In this document: positions 44,320 through 55,895 of the stretch, in pieces | Layout: the number at the start of each line of letters is the position of its first letter | How positions within the stretch are numbered: position 1 is the first letter of the stretch | Origin: Diphasiastrum complanatum | Taxonomy: Eukaryota > Streptophyta > Lycopodiopsida > Lycopodiales > Lycopodiaceae | Length of the DNA: 64,000 nucleotides | Direction: 5' to 3' | Assembly (NCBI GenBank): GCA_029204225.1 | Contig: CM055114.1 | Span: 12,830,144-12,894,143 of the forward strand | Notes under the pieces: model-generated | What the model saw: the letters and a program-made list of their open reading frames with translations, nothing else | What the model was told of the DNA's origin: nothing | Database searches by the model: none | Translations under genes and position numbers: made by a program

Positions 44320-46430
44320 TAAAAGGTGGAATATGCGGCATAAATAGTTAGCTTGATCATCTCACAAAATTTATTATGGCTCTGTGAATTTAAAGCCTTA
44401 GTGAAAATGTTTGCAGCCATGAACTGTGTTCTGTAGACAATCAGGTTTACTTCTTTTTTTTTTTAACTTTCTCTCTAACATAGTAATACTCAATGTCAAT
44501 ACGTTTACTCCTAGAATGAAACCTAGGAATTAGTGACAATGCAATAGCACTTTGATTGTCACAAAACATTTGAGTTGGACTAACCCGAGCAAACCCAATA
44601 TGAAAGAGTAATTGTCTTAGCCATACACATTCTTTTACAACATGTGTTGCAGATATATATTCTACCTTGGTAGAGGATAAGGCAATAGAAGCCTATTTTC
44701 TACTATTCCATGAAATAGGACCATCATTGAATATGAAAACATAACCTGATGTGGACTTTCTCGTGTCCATGTTTCCTGCCCAATTTGCATCTGTGTAGCC
44801 CTGCAGAACTTGAATGGTTTCTCCTTTTGGCTTGTTGTAGGAAATGCACAAATCTTTTGTGGCCTCTAAATATTTAGCACTCTGAGAAGTGCCTTCCAGT
44901 GTGTTACTCCAAGATTTGACATAAACTGGCTCAATGTGCTGACTGCATAAGCAATGTCTGGCCTTGTACGAATCATAGCATACATGAGGGATCCAATGAT
45001 GGAGTGAAAAGGGTACTCCTTCATTTGCTTTCTTTCTACATCTGTCAAAGCAATGTTCCTTAGACAATTTAATGCCTGGATCCATTGGAAAATTTGAAAG
45101 ATCGTAGTCATGCAAAAGATTTTCAATATATCTCTAAGTACAGCAGTCTATTGGCCTTGCCTCTATGGATTTGAATGTGCTTTACCTAGATTTCTCATAT
45201 CAAATTCGTTTGACGGCATAGCTTTAGCTTCGTTAATAAATTTGATGTCGTTGCTAAGAAGCAATGTATCATCAACATACAAGGAAATAACTATCAAGGA
45301 AGTTCCGATGGCCTTGAAATATATGTTAGAATCAGAAGTGCTCGGTACAAAACTATGATTTACAAAGAATGAACTTATTTTTTGAGACCATGCTCGTGGA
45401 GACTGTTTCAATCAATACAAGGCCTTATGGAGTTCCTTGCCATTCAGCTCATAGCCTTCAGGTTGGTTCATTTATATGTCCTCTTCAACGACTCCATTTA
45501 GGAAGTCTATCAGCACATCCATTTGGTGGATTTCCAGGTTCTTTGCAGCAGCATAAGATAGCAATAATCTGATAAAAGAAAACTTGACTACAAGGCTAAA
45601 TGTCTCAATGTAGTCAATACCAACTTTGAGAATACCCTTTTGCCAATAACCTAGCTTTGCTTCTATCAATGTTGCCATTAGATTTCTACTTAATTTTGAA
45701 AACGCACTTGCAAGCAAAGATGTGCTTGCTTGGTGGTAGCTCCATGATTGTCCATGTCTGGTTCTTGATAAGGAGCTGATAATTCCTTATCCATAGCTCC
45801 CTTCCAAAGATCTAAGTCGCATTGTCCCATTGCCTCTTGGTATTTGCAGGCTCTAGCTTGAATGTTAATTCGTTAATGAATCTGTCCAGAGGAGTTCTCA
45901 TTCTTGTGGATCTTTTTGAGTTGAAAAGTTCAACTTGTTCTGGTTGCTCTTGTTGTCCTTCATCCTCTTCCTCTGATTCACTCTCATTCAAGTGAGCTGC
46001 ATCAGTAGAGCTTGAAGGTTCTGCTAGCATCTTTTGTTTACCTTAAGGTTCAGAGCTTCATCTTCAAGGAAGAATACAACCCTGCTTACAAAAATCTTTC
46101 CTATAATAAGGTTATAAAACTTATAGGCTTTATTAATCATTGAATAACCAACAAAGACAATTTTGATGCTAGAATTATCTAACTTCTTTTTTAGCTCATT
46201 TGGAATCTGAGCATAAGCTATGCAACCAAAAACTTTAAGACTCTTGACAGATGGTTTTTGTCCAGTCCAAACCTTAGTGGGTGTCTGATTGTTCAGACTC
46301 TTAACAATGAATCTATTCTGGGATACAGGCAGTTGTGGCAATGACTTCTGCCCAAAATAATTTGGAGAGAGATGCATGTGCAAAAATGGCTCTAGCACAT
46401 TCTACCAGGTAGTAGAGAGGAAGAATAAGA
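44320..46430 (-). pseudogene. Ty1/copia pol remnant, minus strand
   Basis: In element sense: integrase C-terminus (46398-46024; TPTKVWTGQKPSVKSLKVFG, IVFVGYSMINKAYKFYN); RT (45717-45163; KLGYWQKGILKVGIDYIETF, LYVDDTLLLSND); RNase H (45126 to about 44330; GYTDANWAGNMDTRKSTSGY, GPISWNSRK, then a frame-broken ALSS-type block to a stop near 44330). Many frame changes. LTRs not identified. Confidence 0.75.
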
Positions 46431-46499
46431 CACTACTAGAAAATGCAAGGTGCTTTCGACATGTTGGGCTACCTGAGCCATTTTCGACCAAAGCAATTG

Positions 46500-47870
46500 C
46501 TATAACTGCATATCCAAAAAATAGATGTTGTGCAAGAGCTCTTTAGAATGTGATACCCTACAAGCTATGGACAAGCACAAAGCCTTCTGAAAAGAGTTTG
46601 AAGAAAAATTGTGTAGCATTCACACATATACCCCCAAAATTGAAGAAAGAACTTAATTGATATAAGTTCCAAAAGTATTTCAAATGGTTGTCCTTTTGAT
46701 CATAAAGGATATCAGATCTATGATCCAACGGCATCAAAGACATTTGTGAGCAAAGATGTGATCAATTTTATGACTTAAAGGCAAAAAGGGAAGAATTCAA
46801 TTAAACCATTTCAGTATCTATTCCAAGTCCCATCATAGGCGTAGCTCCAAATCTTCAACAAGGAATTTAGACTCTTGAGAGCACACCCGATCAACCAAAT
46901 GATGATGGGAGAATCCAACAGAGATTTGTGTTGTCTACTAAACTAACTCAACCACCTAGAAGGCTTATCAATGAGATAGCAGTGTTCTTTTGTTGAAGAA
47001 GGTTATGTGATAGAAGGAAAGGAAGACCATGTATGTAAACTGTATAAACCCTTTGTATGGGCTTAAGCAATCACCATGAGCATGGTTTCAATCAATCACC
47101 CTTTCTAGATAAAGCATTTACTCTGAGTATAGCTAACTTGAATGTATAATCTAAGCCAGCTGATAAATCATTCATCATAATAACTTTGTATGTGGATGAT
47201 ACACTACTATACATCAACAATACAAAGTATAAAACTTCACAACAAGGAAATGCTCTCAAGTGAATTTGAAATGACTGAGCTTAGAGAAGCTCACTAATGC
47301 ATTGGAACACATATACATATAAATAGAGACGATAGGGAAATATGCAGCATCCAGCAAAAGTATATCAATATATCTTGGCAAAACAAATTGTAAGTTAGTT
47401 GATACACCTATGGACTTAGAGTTAAAGCTTTCAAAGGATCAATGTCCCCAATCGTAAGAAGTGGCAGATATGAAGAAATATCCTTATCAACGCTAATTGG
47501 ATCCCCAATATACCTAATGGTTTGTACCTGACTGTGCATCGCCTATGCAGTAAGCACCTTGAACCAGTTCATGTCAAATCCAGGGATGGTTCATTGGAAA
47601 CCACTGCTAAGGGTTCTCAAGTATGTACATACTACCAAGGATATATGCATCTATTATGGAAATAAAGCAAGTAAGGCTAATGTTCTAAAAGGATACATAG
47701 ATGCAGATTGGACAGGAGATGTTAACACTAGAAGATCAACTTTTTGACGTGTGTTCATGCTAAGCAATGGACCAGTCTCGGGCTGAGACAATTGTTGTTA
47801 GATGTCAGTTCACCACAGAGAAATCCAACAATCCTCTTTTGTTACAACTCAAGTTCTATGGCTTTGACTC
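46500..47870 (+). pseudogene. Ty1/copia pol remnant, plus strand
   Basis: Highly decayed. KGYQIYDPTASKTFVSKDV at about 46700 matches the copia integrase C-terminal G-Y-x-x-Y-D-P signature. ITLYVDDTLLYINN at about 47180 is the RT catalytic motif. RNase H is at 47559-47747 (GYIDADWTGDVNTRRS). LINE E is inserted just after the RNase H. It lies back-to-back with the minus-strand copia at 46430. Confidence 0.65.
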
Positions 47871-47874
47871 TAAA

Positions 47875-47901
47875 CGAGAGAGAAAGAAAGAAAGAAAGAA
47901 A
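47875..47901. repeat. GA/(GAAA)n tail at LINE E 3' end
   Basis: GAGAGAG then five GAAA units, directly joined to the LINE 3' end (ACATATATTAATGTCTG). Same architecture as the LINE B tail. Confidence 0.75.
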
Positions 47902-48225
47902 ACATATATTAATGTCTGTTGGGTGCCCAAGGGCACATAAGACAGAAGAAATAAGTACATATCTCGTAGGAACATTGTCCATGTCGGACATCATAAAAAC
48001 CTAGTCATAAAAAACATATAAGAGCTTAACCTCCAGCTCTAAAGAGGGTACATGTGCAAGAGCTTAACCACCTGCTCTGCTGAGGAAGTAAAAAGGAAGA
48101 ATAAAATATCAATCTCTGAAAAAACGTCTGATACCCATAGAAGCTGTGATCCGTGGCTGGTGTCGAGGAGCTCTGTTAGCTCTGGAGGCTTGTGTACATC
48201 TGGCAGGAAGTGGTGGCTGAGTACG

Positions 48226-51200
48226 CTAGGCCTTCGCCCTCACCGGTATGACTGCCTCATCATCTGATAGGTCATCGCGCTCACGCTTCTGAAAGAAGCT
48301 AGTGATAAGAGGCTGGCCATAATCGGTAGTATCCTCTGAAGGTATCAAACATCGTAAGCATCTCTCAGTAAAAGGCCAACACATCTGGGATCTTGATACT
48401 CCAAAAAGGTACTGAGGGTAATGGGGGTGTCCCGGTATAAACAATGATAACGACCACGTACCCATAGTATGTAGGGCATGTGAAGATAAAATGGAACTCA
48501 TCCTCCACTACACCTAATGTGCATATCTGGCAGATCCGATGCTCTCTCGAAATGCCTGAATATCTGCCTATCTCAATAGCAAGCTGGTGCGAAGAGACAT
48601 GTAGCTGTCCCAACCTATATCGGAGCCCAAAAGAAAGAGGAAGAGATAGATATAAAGGTCTAATAGGAAGTCCCAGACTGTCTCTGCATAAGATATGTGC
48701 GCCATAAAAGATAAGCTTGACCCTGTCATGATCAGGACGATCCCATAGTATGTGGCAATAGCTACGATACAACTGTTGTCTGATAAATGCATGAGTTCCC
48801 TCTGGGAGATCCAGCATCGAGAAGCCCCATGCCTGGAAGAAGGTAGCCACATCACCATACCAGGAAGATCTAGCCTGATGTCCAACTATAGCTCGAGAAG
48901 AGGTAAGCGCTGCCATCGTGTATCTGTAAGTATCCATGATCTCAAGTCGATGTAGAAAGGTAACAATCTGAAACAAAGCCTCTACCACCATGGGAAGTGA
49001 GGCGAACTCCGCCAAAAGGATCTCATGAGGAACTGATGGCTTCGCATGAATCATCCTCCCTAACATGGTGATCTGCAGGCGGGTGATATCTGTCCAAGTA
49101 CCTTGAGATAATCCTGGGCACCAAACCTCCGCCGAGTGCATAGCCACTGGCAAGACCGTGGTAGAGAAAAGGTGGTCTCTAGAAGTAGGATCATGAATAT
49201 GGTAAGTAGTACACACTCTCTCCATATGTACTAAGGCAGCATGTCCCTTACGCAGGCGAGATAGAGCAGTAGAGCGGAAAGTGAGTAAGGGACCGGTGAA
49301 TAGTACACCTAGATAGGTGTATGAGGTAACAATCTCCAGCGGCTGTCCATCATAATAGAATGTGTCATCTCTCATATGTTGTCGGTTCTTGTTAAACACC
49401 ATGACCTTGGTCTTAGCAATATTCACTGTCAGGCCCCACACTAAGCAAAAGCTAGAGAGCATCAAGATGTCGTTGTAACCCAAAAGCTGAAGAGGATAGC
49501 AATGCCACATCGTCCGCGTACAGTAGGATAGGAATAATAACATCAGCAAGTGGACATCCATCAGCACCCTCCTCCTTGATGATCCGCTCTAGATCATCAA
49601 TGTACAATGCAAAAAGAGTGGGAGAGAGTGGACATCCCTGCTTGACCCCAACTGTGCTCTGGATAAAAGACGACCAACTGCTACCATCTCTAAAGCGTGC
49701 TAATACCCTCTCATATAAGGTATTGATAGCCATAATGATATCCTGTGAAAAACCAAGTGAGGATAAGCGCTGAAGTAGCAGGTGTCATGGAACTGAATCA
49801 AAGGCCTTGTGGAAATCCACAAAGCAGCTGTATACTCTCCGTCTCCGATGTCGAGCCTCATCTATGATGCACCGTAGGACAAATGCATGATCAATAGTAG
49901 AATATCCGGGTCTAAAGCCAGCCTGTCCAAGAGAAAATAACTCATCTGACTCCGCCTGGGATCCAACCATAGACTGTAGAACTGAGCCATAAAGCTTCGC
50001 CATCGTGTGGCTGATCATGAGAGTGCGGTAGTTATCAACGTTCATTGGGTCGTCAGCCTTGAGGATGGAATGGAGGAGATTCGTGCACCAGTTGGTTGGG
50101 AAGCCAGAAGTAACAGCCATGTTAAAAGTGTGGGCAATGTAAGGAGAGAGAAGTTGGGAGACAGGTTTGAGGAAGTCTGAGTGAGTCAACGTCTTTCGCT
50201 TTATGAGGTTGGGCTTTCCTAATCGCAGATTTGATTTGGTCAGAGGTAAAAAGAGAGAATGTAGCGGGTCGAGTGATAGGGATGAGGGGGGAATCTGTAG
50301 TGTATAAGCGAGTAGCATATTCCACCCTTGATATCAATTGGTGAAATGAAAGAAGACATGTAAAGTGTGACAATCGTGATCATACCATTGGTTATAGGTC
50401 TTTCGCTTAGTGGAGTATATCTTATGGGGAAAGGCCTGGGTGGCGGCTTGTATGAGGGAATGTGATATGAAGCTAGCATGTTGCTCAATAGAAGAGGAGA
50501 AGGGAAAATCTTGCAAAAGAGTGTTGAGTGTGAGGGTGTATTGTGGGATGAGTTGTGCACGAAAGGAAACACTCGGCTTAGCGATCTTGGGTCTAGTGGT
50601 TGGAAGGGGTGAAGTCTGACCAACATAGAGTAAGAGCAGCGAATGATCAGCCAAGGTGGGAGGGAGAATGGTAAATAAGAGGAATCAAGGCTGGCGAGCC
50701 AATGAAGTAGTCCACCACACTATGTCCACCTCCATGGAGATGACAAGTGAAAGCTGCTGAAGCTGGCCACTACGATAAACTGTTCAGAATAACCAAGGAA
50801 TGTGCCTCAGTAATCCTGAGTAGCTGCTCAGCAAATGTAGTAGAAGGGTTAGCTCCATCATGAGAAGTTCGCTCTAGACCTGTATCCAAAATATGAAGCT
50901 GGAGATAATCCGTCACTGCATGGAATTCCGTTTGTCTAGTGGTCGTGCGTGCGTTAAAGTCCCCGGCTAAAAGAACATATCCCTTGAGAGAAAAGATGGC
51001 AATATCCTCTCACAAAACCTGAAAAGGGTCCCCACCATAGTCTGCAAATGTCGAGGTCTGAGGAGCAATATAACATACTGCCAAGAAGATATCCCTGGCC
51101 AAACCTAAAGAATGCCCAACTAATTGTAGCCATATAAAACGTGCATACGGGTCTTGTTTAACCATCTTAAGAGTATGACTATACCGGTCCCTGTATAAGC

Positions 51201-51420
51201 ATGCCACTCCACCGGAGCCTCTGGAGGTCTTCCCCCGTAGAAATGGTCTAAATACTGAATGCCAAGAGAAATTTGTCACCATAGGAAGAGGACGGAATTG
51301 AGATTCATGAGTCTCTACTAGAAGTAAAATATCCGTACGAGCAAGATAGGATTGTAGGTCACCTGCAGAAGAGGAAGAGAGGAAGCCATTACAAATCCAA
51401 AATCCAATACGAAGCGTCAT
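48226..51420 (-). pseudogene. LINE E ORF2 (broken endonuclease/RT)
   Basis: Starts with a true ATG at 51420 (MTLRIGFWICNGFLSSSSAG) and VETHES for the endonuclease. RT pieces at 50318-49452 include QAGFRPGYSTIDHAF, CFVDFHKAFDSVP, GVKQGCPLSPTLFALYIDDL and ILLYADDVALLSSS. The C-terminal part at 49567-48226 has YLGVLFTG, the knuckle (CQICTLGVVEDEFHFIFTC) and the PIP-box-like QPLITSFFQKRERDD. Several frameshifts and stops break it. Confidence 0.75.
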
Positions 51421-51465
51421 AGGGGATCTCGGGCTGCTTCCATGCTCGGGAGCCCCGATTCCCTA

Positions 51466-52255
51466 TAGTGAGCGTTCATAGTATCATGGCTTGTCGTCAA
51501 TAAACACAACCCGTTGCCCTTTTTCCTTAGCTTCTTGTATGATTTTTTTTCCTTGCTAGCCATTGGGTATGAGTTAAATCATCATCTACAAAAATAAAGG
51601 TCCCTTTCAGCTTGGCTCAAAGTTTCTAGACAGCATTACGATGTACGAGAGACCGGAATTTAATAAATAAAACATTCTCGTCATATTTGCCTCTCCAAGC
51701 AGTTTCAAACCCTTCAATTGTGTGTGAAAGCTTATTGACAAGTAAATCCCCAGCCTCCTCTAGCGATTTTCCAGCATTCGGAATGCCTCTCACTCTAACA
51801 TTAAGAGCTTTTTTGGCTCTTTTTTCTTGCTCCGAAAACACGCTTTCTAGTCTTGAGTCATTTGAAACATTCGAAGGCAAATCTACCATACCATTATCGT
51901 TCTTGAACAGTGTTGCACATGTTTCCGTCTCTTCCACTTGTTTTTCGAGGTTGGAAATCTTGTTAGAAGTTTCTGCAAGATCCATAGTTGAATTAGGTAT
52001 GGATGTTCGTAGCTGGCAGATCTCATCCCGCAACTTTTTGACCTCCAATTTTAGTGTTGCGTTTTCACTTTGCACTTCTAAAAATAGTGCATACAAGTGC
52101 CCTACATGATAGTGAATGTCTTCCGGTAGGATAGAGCGAGGTATAGTGACAGGTGAGGCTTTAGATATCACAAACGGAGGAGTAGAGGGATTAGGTGAAG
52201 AAGGAGGAAGAGCTGAGGGTGTATCAAGATCTTTTGGTTCCATTATTTCCAGCAA
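51466..52255 (-). pseudogene. LINE E ORF1 (premature stops)
   Basis: From ATG at 52255 (MLEIMEPKDLDTPSALPPSS) the frame is open for 209 codons with a coiled coil (EVQSENATLKLEVKKLRDEI; ISNLEKQVEETETCATLF) and the KKALNVRVRGI block. A stop falls at 51626. The last part (51625-51466) contains another UGA and ends at UAG 51465-51463. That UAG lies in the same register as the UAG of LINE A, 14 codons before the ORF2 ATG. Confidence 0.65.
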
Positions 52256-52826
52256 GAATAGAGCGTGGAGGGAGAATCAGACAGGGCTAGCGAAACTAGC
52301 AAGAAAAATGCGCTAACAAGACCCCAAAATAACTAGAATCAGGGATCAGAATCCAAGCAATGTTTTTTGCATGTGAAAGTGTGTTGGTCAAGCTAAAATC
52401 AAAGTGCTGATTGGGCAGAAAACAATGCCCTGTTCATCCAAAAAATCTGGCTAGAAATGCGCTGGACAGAACTGCAATATAATGCTCCCAATTTGTCACA
52501 AAAAATGCGTGGAGGAGTTTGGCAAACTTCTGCTTCTGGTCCTTGCAAGTGCGCCCTCTTAACATAAGCTGCCACCTGAAACAACTGAAACGTGTGCTAG
52601 AGCGGTACAAAATACCTTGCAAATAGAGCGCTGGCCTTCTATTGGGCTGTAGATCGCCTCTTGGTAGTGCCTCTTGGTAGTGCAATGATCCTCCTTTGCA
52701 CACAGATCCTCATTGTGATGTGTGATAGAACCAGGTCAGCGCTGATCCATTTTGGGGAAATGCATTAGCCCAATCTGGCTGCAGAATCAGGGCACCATCA
52801 CCCTCGCTGGAGGTTCACCATCGCTG

Positions 52827-52828
<2 letters not shown>

Positions 52829-52879
<51 letters not shown>
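52829..52879. repeat. (GA)n at LINE E 5' end
   Basis: About 25 GA units at the 5' boundary of LINE E. Confidence 0.85.
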
Positions 52880-52882
<3 letters not shown>

Positions 52883-52941
52883 TGACAATAACAACGTTCA
52901 CTCTTCTATGTGAATTTATGTACAGAATCTGACCAAGGGAA

Positions 52942-53670
52942 TTAAACCTTGTTTTTTGTCAAATCGTGTAAAAAAGCAGCTAGATGGACAAAATGAAAAA
53001 TGAATCTTCTATAATAAAAACACAACCCTAGGAAAGATCTTACTTCATGAACATCTTGAAGAATTGGCCATTCTAATATAGCCTTTACTTTTTCAAAATC
53101 CATGGAAATTCCGTTTGCAGAAATGATATGACCTAAGTAGTGAATCTCACTCAAAAAGAACTCACTATTTTTTTCATTAATGTAAAGTGAGTGTTGGTTT
53201 AAAGTATCAAAAACAATCTGAAGACGTTTAGAGTGCTCTTCTTCGCTTTTACTAAAAACGAGGATGTCATCAAAGAATATTCCAATAAAAGACCTGAAAT
53301 CTTTAAAAACTCTTTCCATAAGCCTACAAAAAGTAGCGGGAGCATTTGTAAGACCAAAGGGAACAACAAGATACTCAAAAAGGCTGAAACTGGTTCTAAA
53401 AGCAGTTTTATGTACATCTTCAGGTGCGTATCCACTCTTTAAATCTATTCTACTAACTATTTTAGCACCTGCCAACCTATCAAAAATGTCATCAATTCTA
53501 GGAAAAGGTAATCTATTTTTGATAGTAATCTTATTAAGTGCTCTATAATTGACACACATTCTAAAACTACCATCTTTCTTTTGAACAAGGATAACAGGAG
53601 AACAAAAAGGAAAGCTGCTAGGTCAAATGAGACCCTTGTCTAGTAGGTCCTATACTTGCTTGAAAATCTC
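52942..53670 (-). pseudogene. Ty3/gypsy reverse transcriptase remnant
   Basis: RT core with VNYRALNKITIKNRLPFPRI, RIDLKSGY, VPFGLTNAPATFCRLMERVF, IFFDDILVFSKS and LGHIISANGISMDFEKVKAI. An in-frame join drops a few residues after LKSGY (normally YHQIR). It opens to about 53670 with a stop upstream. RNase H and integrase are missing. Confidence 0.8.
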
Positions 53671-54030
53671 TTCTTGTTGAGCAATGCTAGATCGGTTGGA
53701 GGCATTCATGAAGGAGAGCTCCTAGCATATTATCAATCTTGTGATCTTCAGGATGCTCTGGTGGAAGTTCACTTGGTACTTCCTAGACAACACAATACTT
53801 TTCCAAAAATCCTATCTTCACTGTGCATTTACTTGTTGCTTCTCATGAGCAAATAAAAGATAAGTTTTCAAACCTCCCTTGACTGCCTTGCTGATCTAAA
53901 TATGATTAAGCAAGGGAATAATCTCACCGCTGTAATTAGCCCTGATTTTTACTTCACGGCCAGCATGTAAAAACTACTGGAATTTTCTGGAATTAAACCT
54001 GAAACTATTGACTTTCCAGTAGTTTCAGGT

Positions 54031-54495
54031 AGTTACGGACTACAGGATACAGGCCTACTGGGCTACTCTGCATATATTCCGTAGGCCTCTTTACACTTAC
54101 TGTTGGTTATGTATATTTCTGGTTACACATTTTATATTAGTCATGTACAGGCCCCAGAGCCTTTTTATATGTTTGTGACCCGCACTGGGTCCTTTTTTAT
54201 GACACTGACTGGCCTTGGGCCCTTATTATATCGTTATATGTGGAGTGGGCGCCCGTAGGAGGGCGCACTATTTTCCCTCCACATTTTGCCTCCCTTTACT
54301 TTAGAGTTCCTATTTTAGGGTTCATTGGTAGGGTATTTATAGGGGCATTTGTACACTCATTTTTCAGATTATTGATTGGTATTGCTTGGGCTCTTCGTGG
54401 GAGAACCTATTGTCTTGTCTATTGCTTGTAGGGCTTTAGTCTATTGATGTCTTTTATGCTTCATTGATTCAACAGCTGAGATTTTGATCGTAACT
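54031..54495 (+). repeat. 5' LTR of the gypsy element
   Basis: 465 bp, from AGTTACGGACTACAGG to GATCGTAACT. Left target duplication CAGGT precedes it. Confidence 0.85.
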
Positions 54496-54507
54496 TGGTA
54501 TCAGAGC
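54496..54507 (+). promoter_or_regulatory. tRNA-iMet primer-binding site
   Basis: TGGTATCAGAGC, the standard plant gypsy/copia PBS complementary to the 3' end of initiator tRNA-Met, immediately after the LTR. Confidence 0.9.
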
Positions 54508-54836
54508 ACTTTCCTGATTGCTGAATTTCAGATCTGATTTTATGATTGGGTGCCCATTTTCCTTGTTGATTTTTCTCTCTTTGCTGAGGGCTTTCGTCTC
54601 TTTGCTTCAGCAACATTCAGCACAGTTTTGAGAGATGTGGCCTTAATTTTAATCCAAGACTCAATGCACAGTGACAGCTAGTGGTTATTCTAAGGATGTG
54701 TGGAGAGGATCAACTCCCATCAGAGCATTTTCCTTGCCGGAGCTTTAGCAGATAGTTAGCGGAAGTACTTCTGCTAGATTTGGCGGCCGAAAAAAGAAAA
54801 AAATTTGGGTAGATTTTTTCCGGCGCCCAAGTCACG

Positions 54837-55895
54837 TTGCTGATCTACGAGGCGCACTCAGGTATGATGTTTCTTCTTTTTTTCCACTCACTCTTTCTCA
54901 CGCCATCTCCCTTGCTACCGCACTGCAGCACAAGTACTCTCCCATCTCTTCCTCTGTTTCTCGTCCTTCGCGTCCTTTCACACGTCCTATTTTTTCCTCT
55001 CCATCCTCTGCTAGTCCCACATCTGTCAGTTCACCTTCGTCCACTCTTCCTTCTGCACCACGTCCTCCTTTTTCTCCTCGTCCCCTTTTTGTTCGTCGCT
55101 ACTCACAGCCTGAGATGTCTGAGATCCGTGAGAAGCGCTTATGTTTCAACTGTAAGAGTCCTGATCATATCGCCCGTGATTGCCGACAGCCTGCCACTGC
55201 TACTGCCGTCTATTTCCATGATGCTGACACACCTGATGATGGTCCTGATTCTGCCATATAGGCTTCATATTCTTGATGATGACCCACCTGTTGATCAGTT
55301 TGCCACACCCACTGAGCCTGTTCCTGATCCCCCTGATCTAGCTGTATGCCATGCTCAGCTTGCTTATGCTACTTGGGCTGGTAAGCCGGTTCCATGCCAT
55401 ATCCGCCTTCGCGTACGTATCACTGATCGTGAGTTTATTGCCCTTGTTGACACGGGTAGCACTCACTCGTTTCTCAGCAGTCATATTACTACACGCATTC
55501 GTGCTATGCCAGTCACTACGCCTCATCCCTTGCATGTTGAGGTTGCCAGCGCACACTCTTTTCCTAGCACGCAGATGTATCAGCAGCTTTCATATCAGAT
55601 TGGAGACTTCCTTGGTCAGGCAGATTTTCATATTATTCCACTTACACTGTACGATCTTATCCTCGGTGCTGATTGGTTTGCATCCCTTGGTGCGGTTACA
55701 GTAGACCTCCAGCAGCAGACATTGACATTCTCTCATGATGGTACTCAGCATATATTTTCCGGTATTGATTCTCGGCCTTATTTCCGGGAAGCAATTCATA
55801 CGGAGCCTCCCGAAGGCCCACTGTGCGGCTATTCTTTCTGTTTAGCCATTTCAGCCTGTTGCGGATGCACCACCTTTGCCACAGGTATTTTCTGA
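54837..55895 (+). pseudogene. Gypsy gag zinc knuckle and protease (frame-shifted)
   Basis: In one frame the gag end carries the knuckle LCFNCKSPDHIARDC (about 55138-55182) and stops at about 55260. In another frame follows the aspartic protease: EFIALVDTGSTHSFLSSHIT (DTGS catalytic motif) and LILGADWFASLGAVTVD. The gag N-terminal capsid region is largely absent from the 600 bp before the knuckle. The two-frame arrangement could be a real frameshift or decay. Confidence 0.65.

Larger units (their letters stand above)
47902..52828 (-). mobile_element. LINE E: full-length, frameshifted copy
   Basis: The 3' hairpin is at 47914-47943 (inner stem GTGCCC/GGGCAC, so different bases from copies B-D but still paired). 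ORF2 remnants lie at 48226-51420, ORF1 at 51466-52255, a 5' leader to 52828, then (GA)n at 52829-52879. It is closest to LINE A. It is inserted in the plus-strand copia remnant. Confidence 0.8.
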
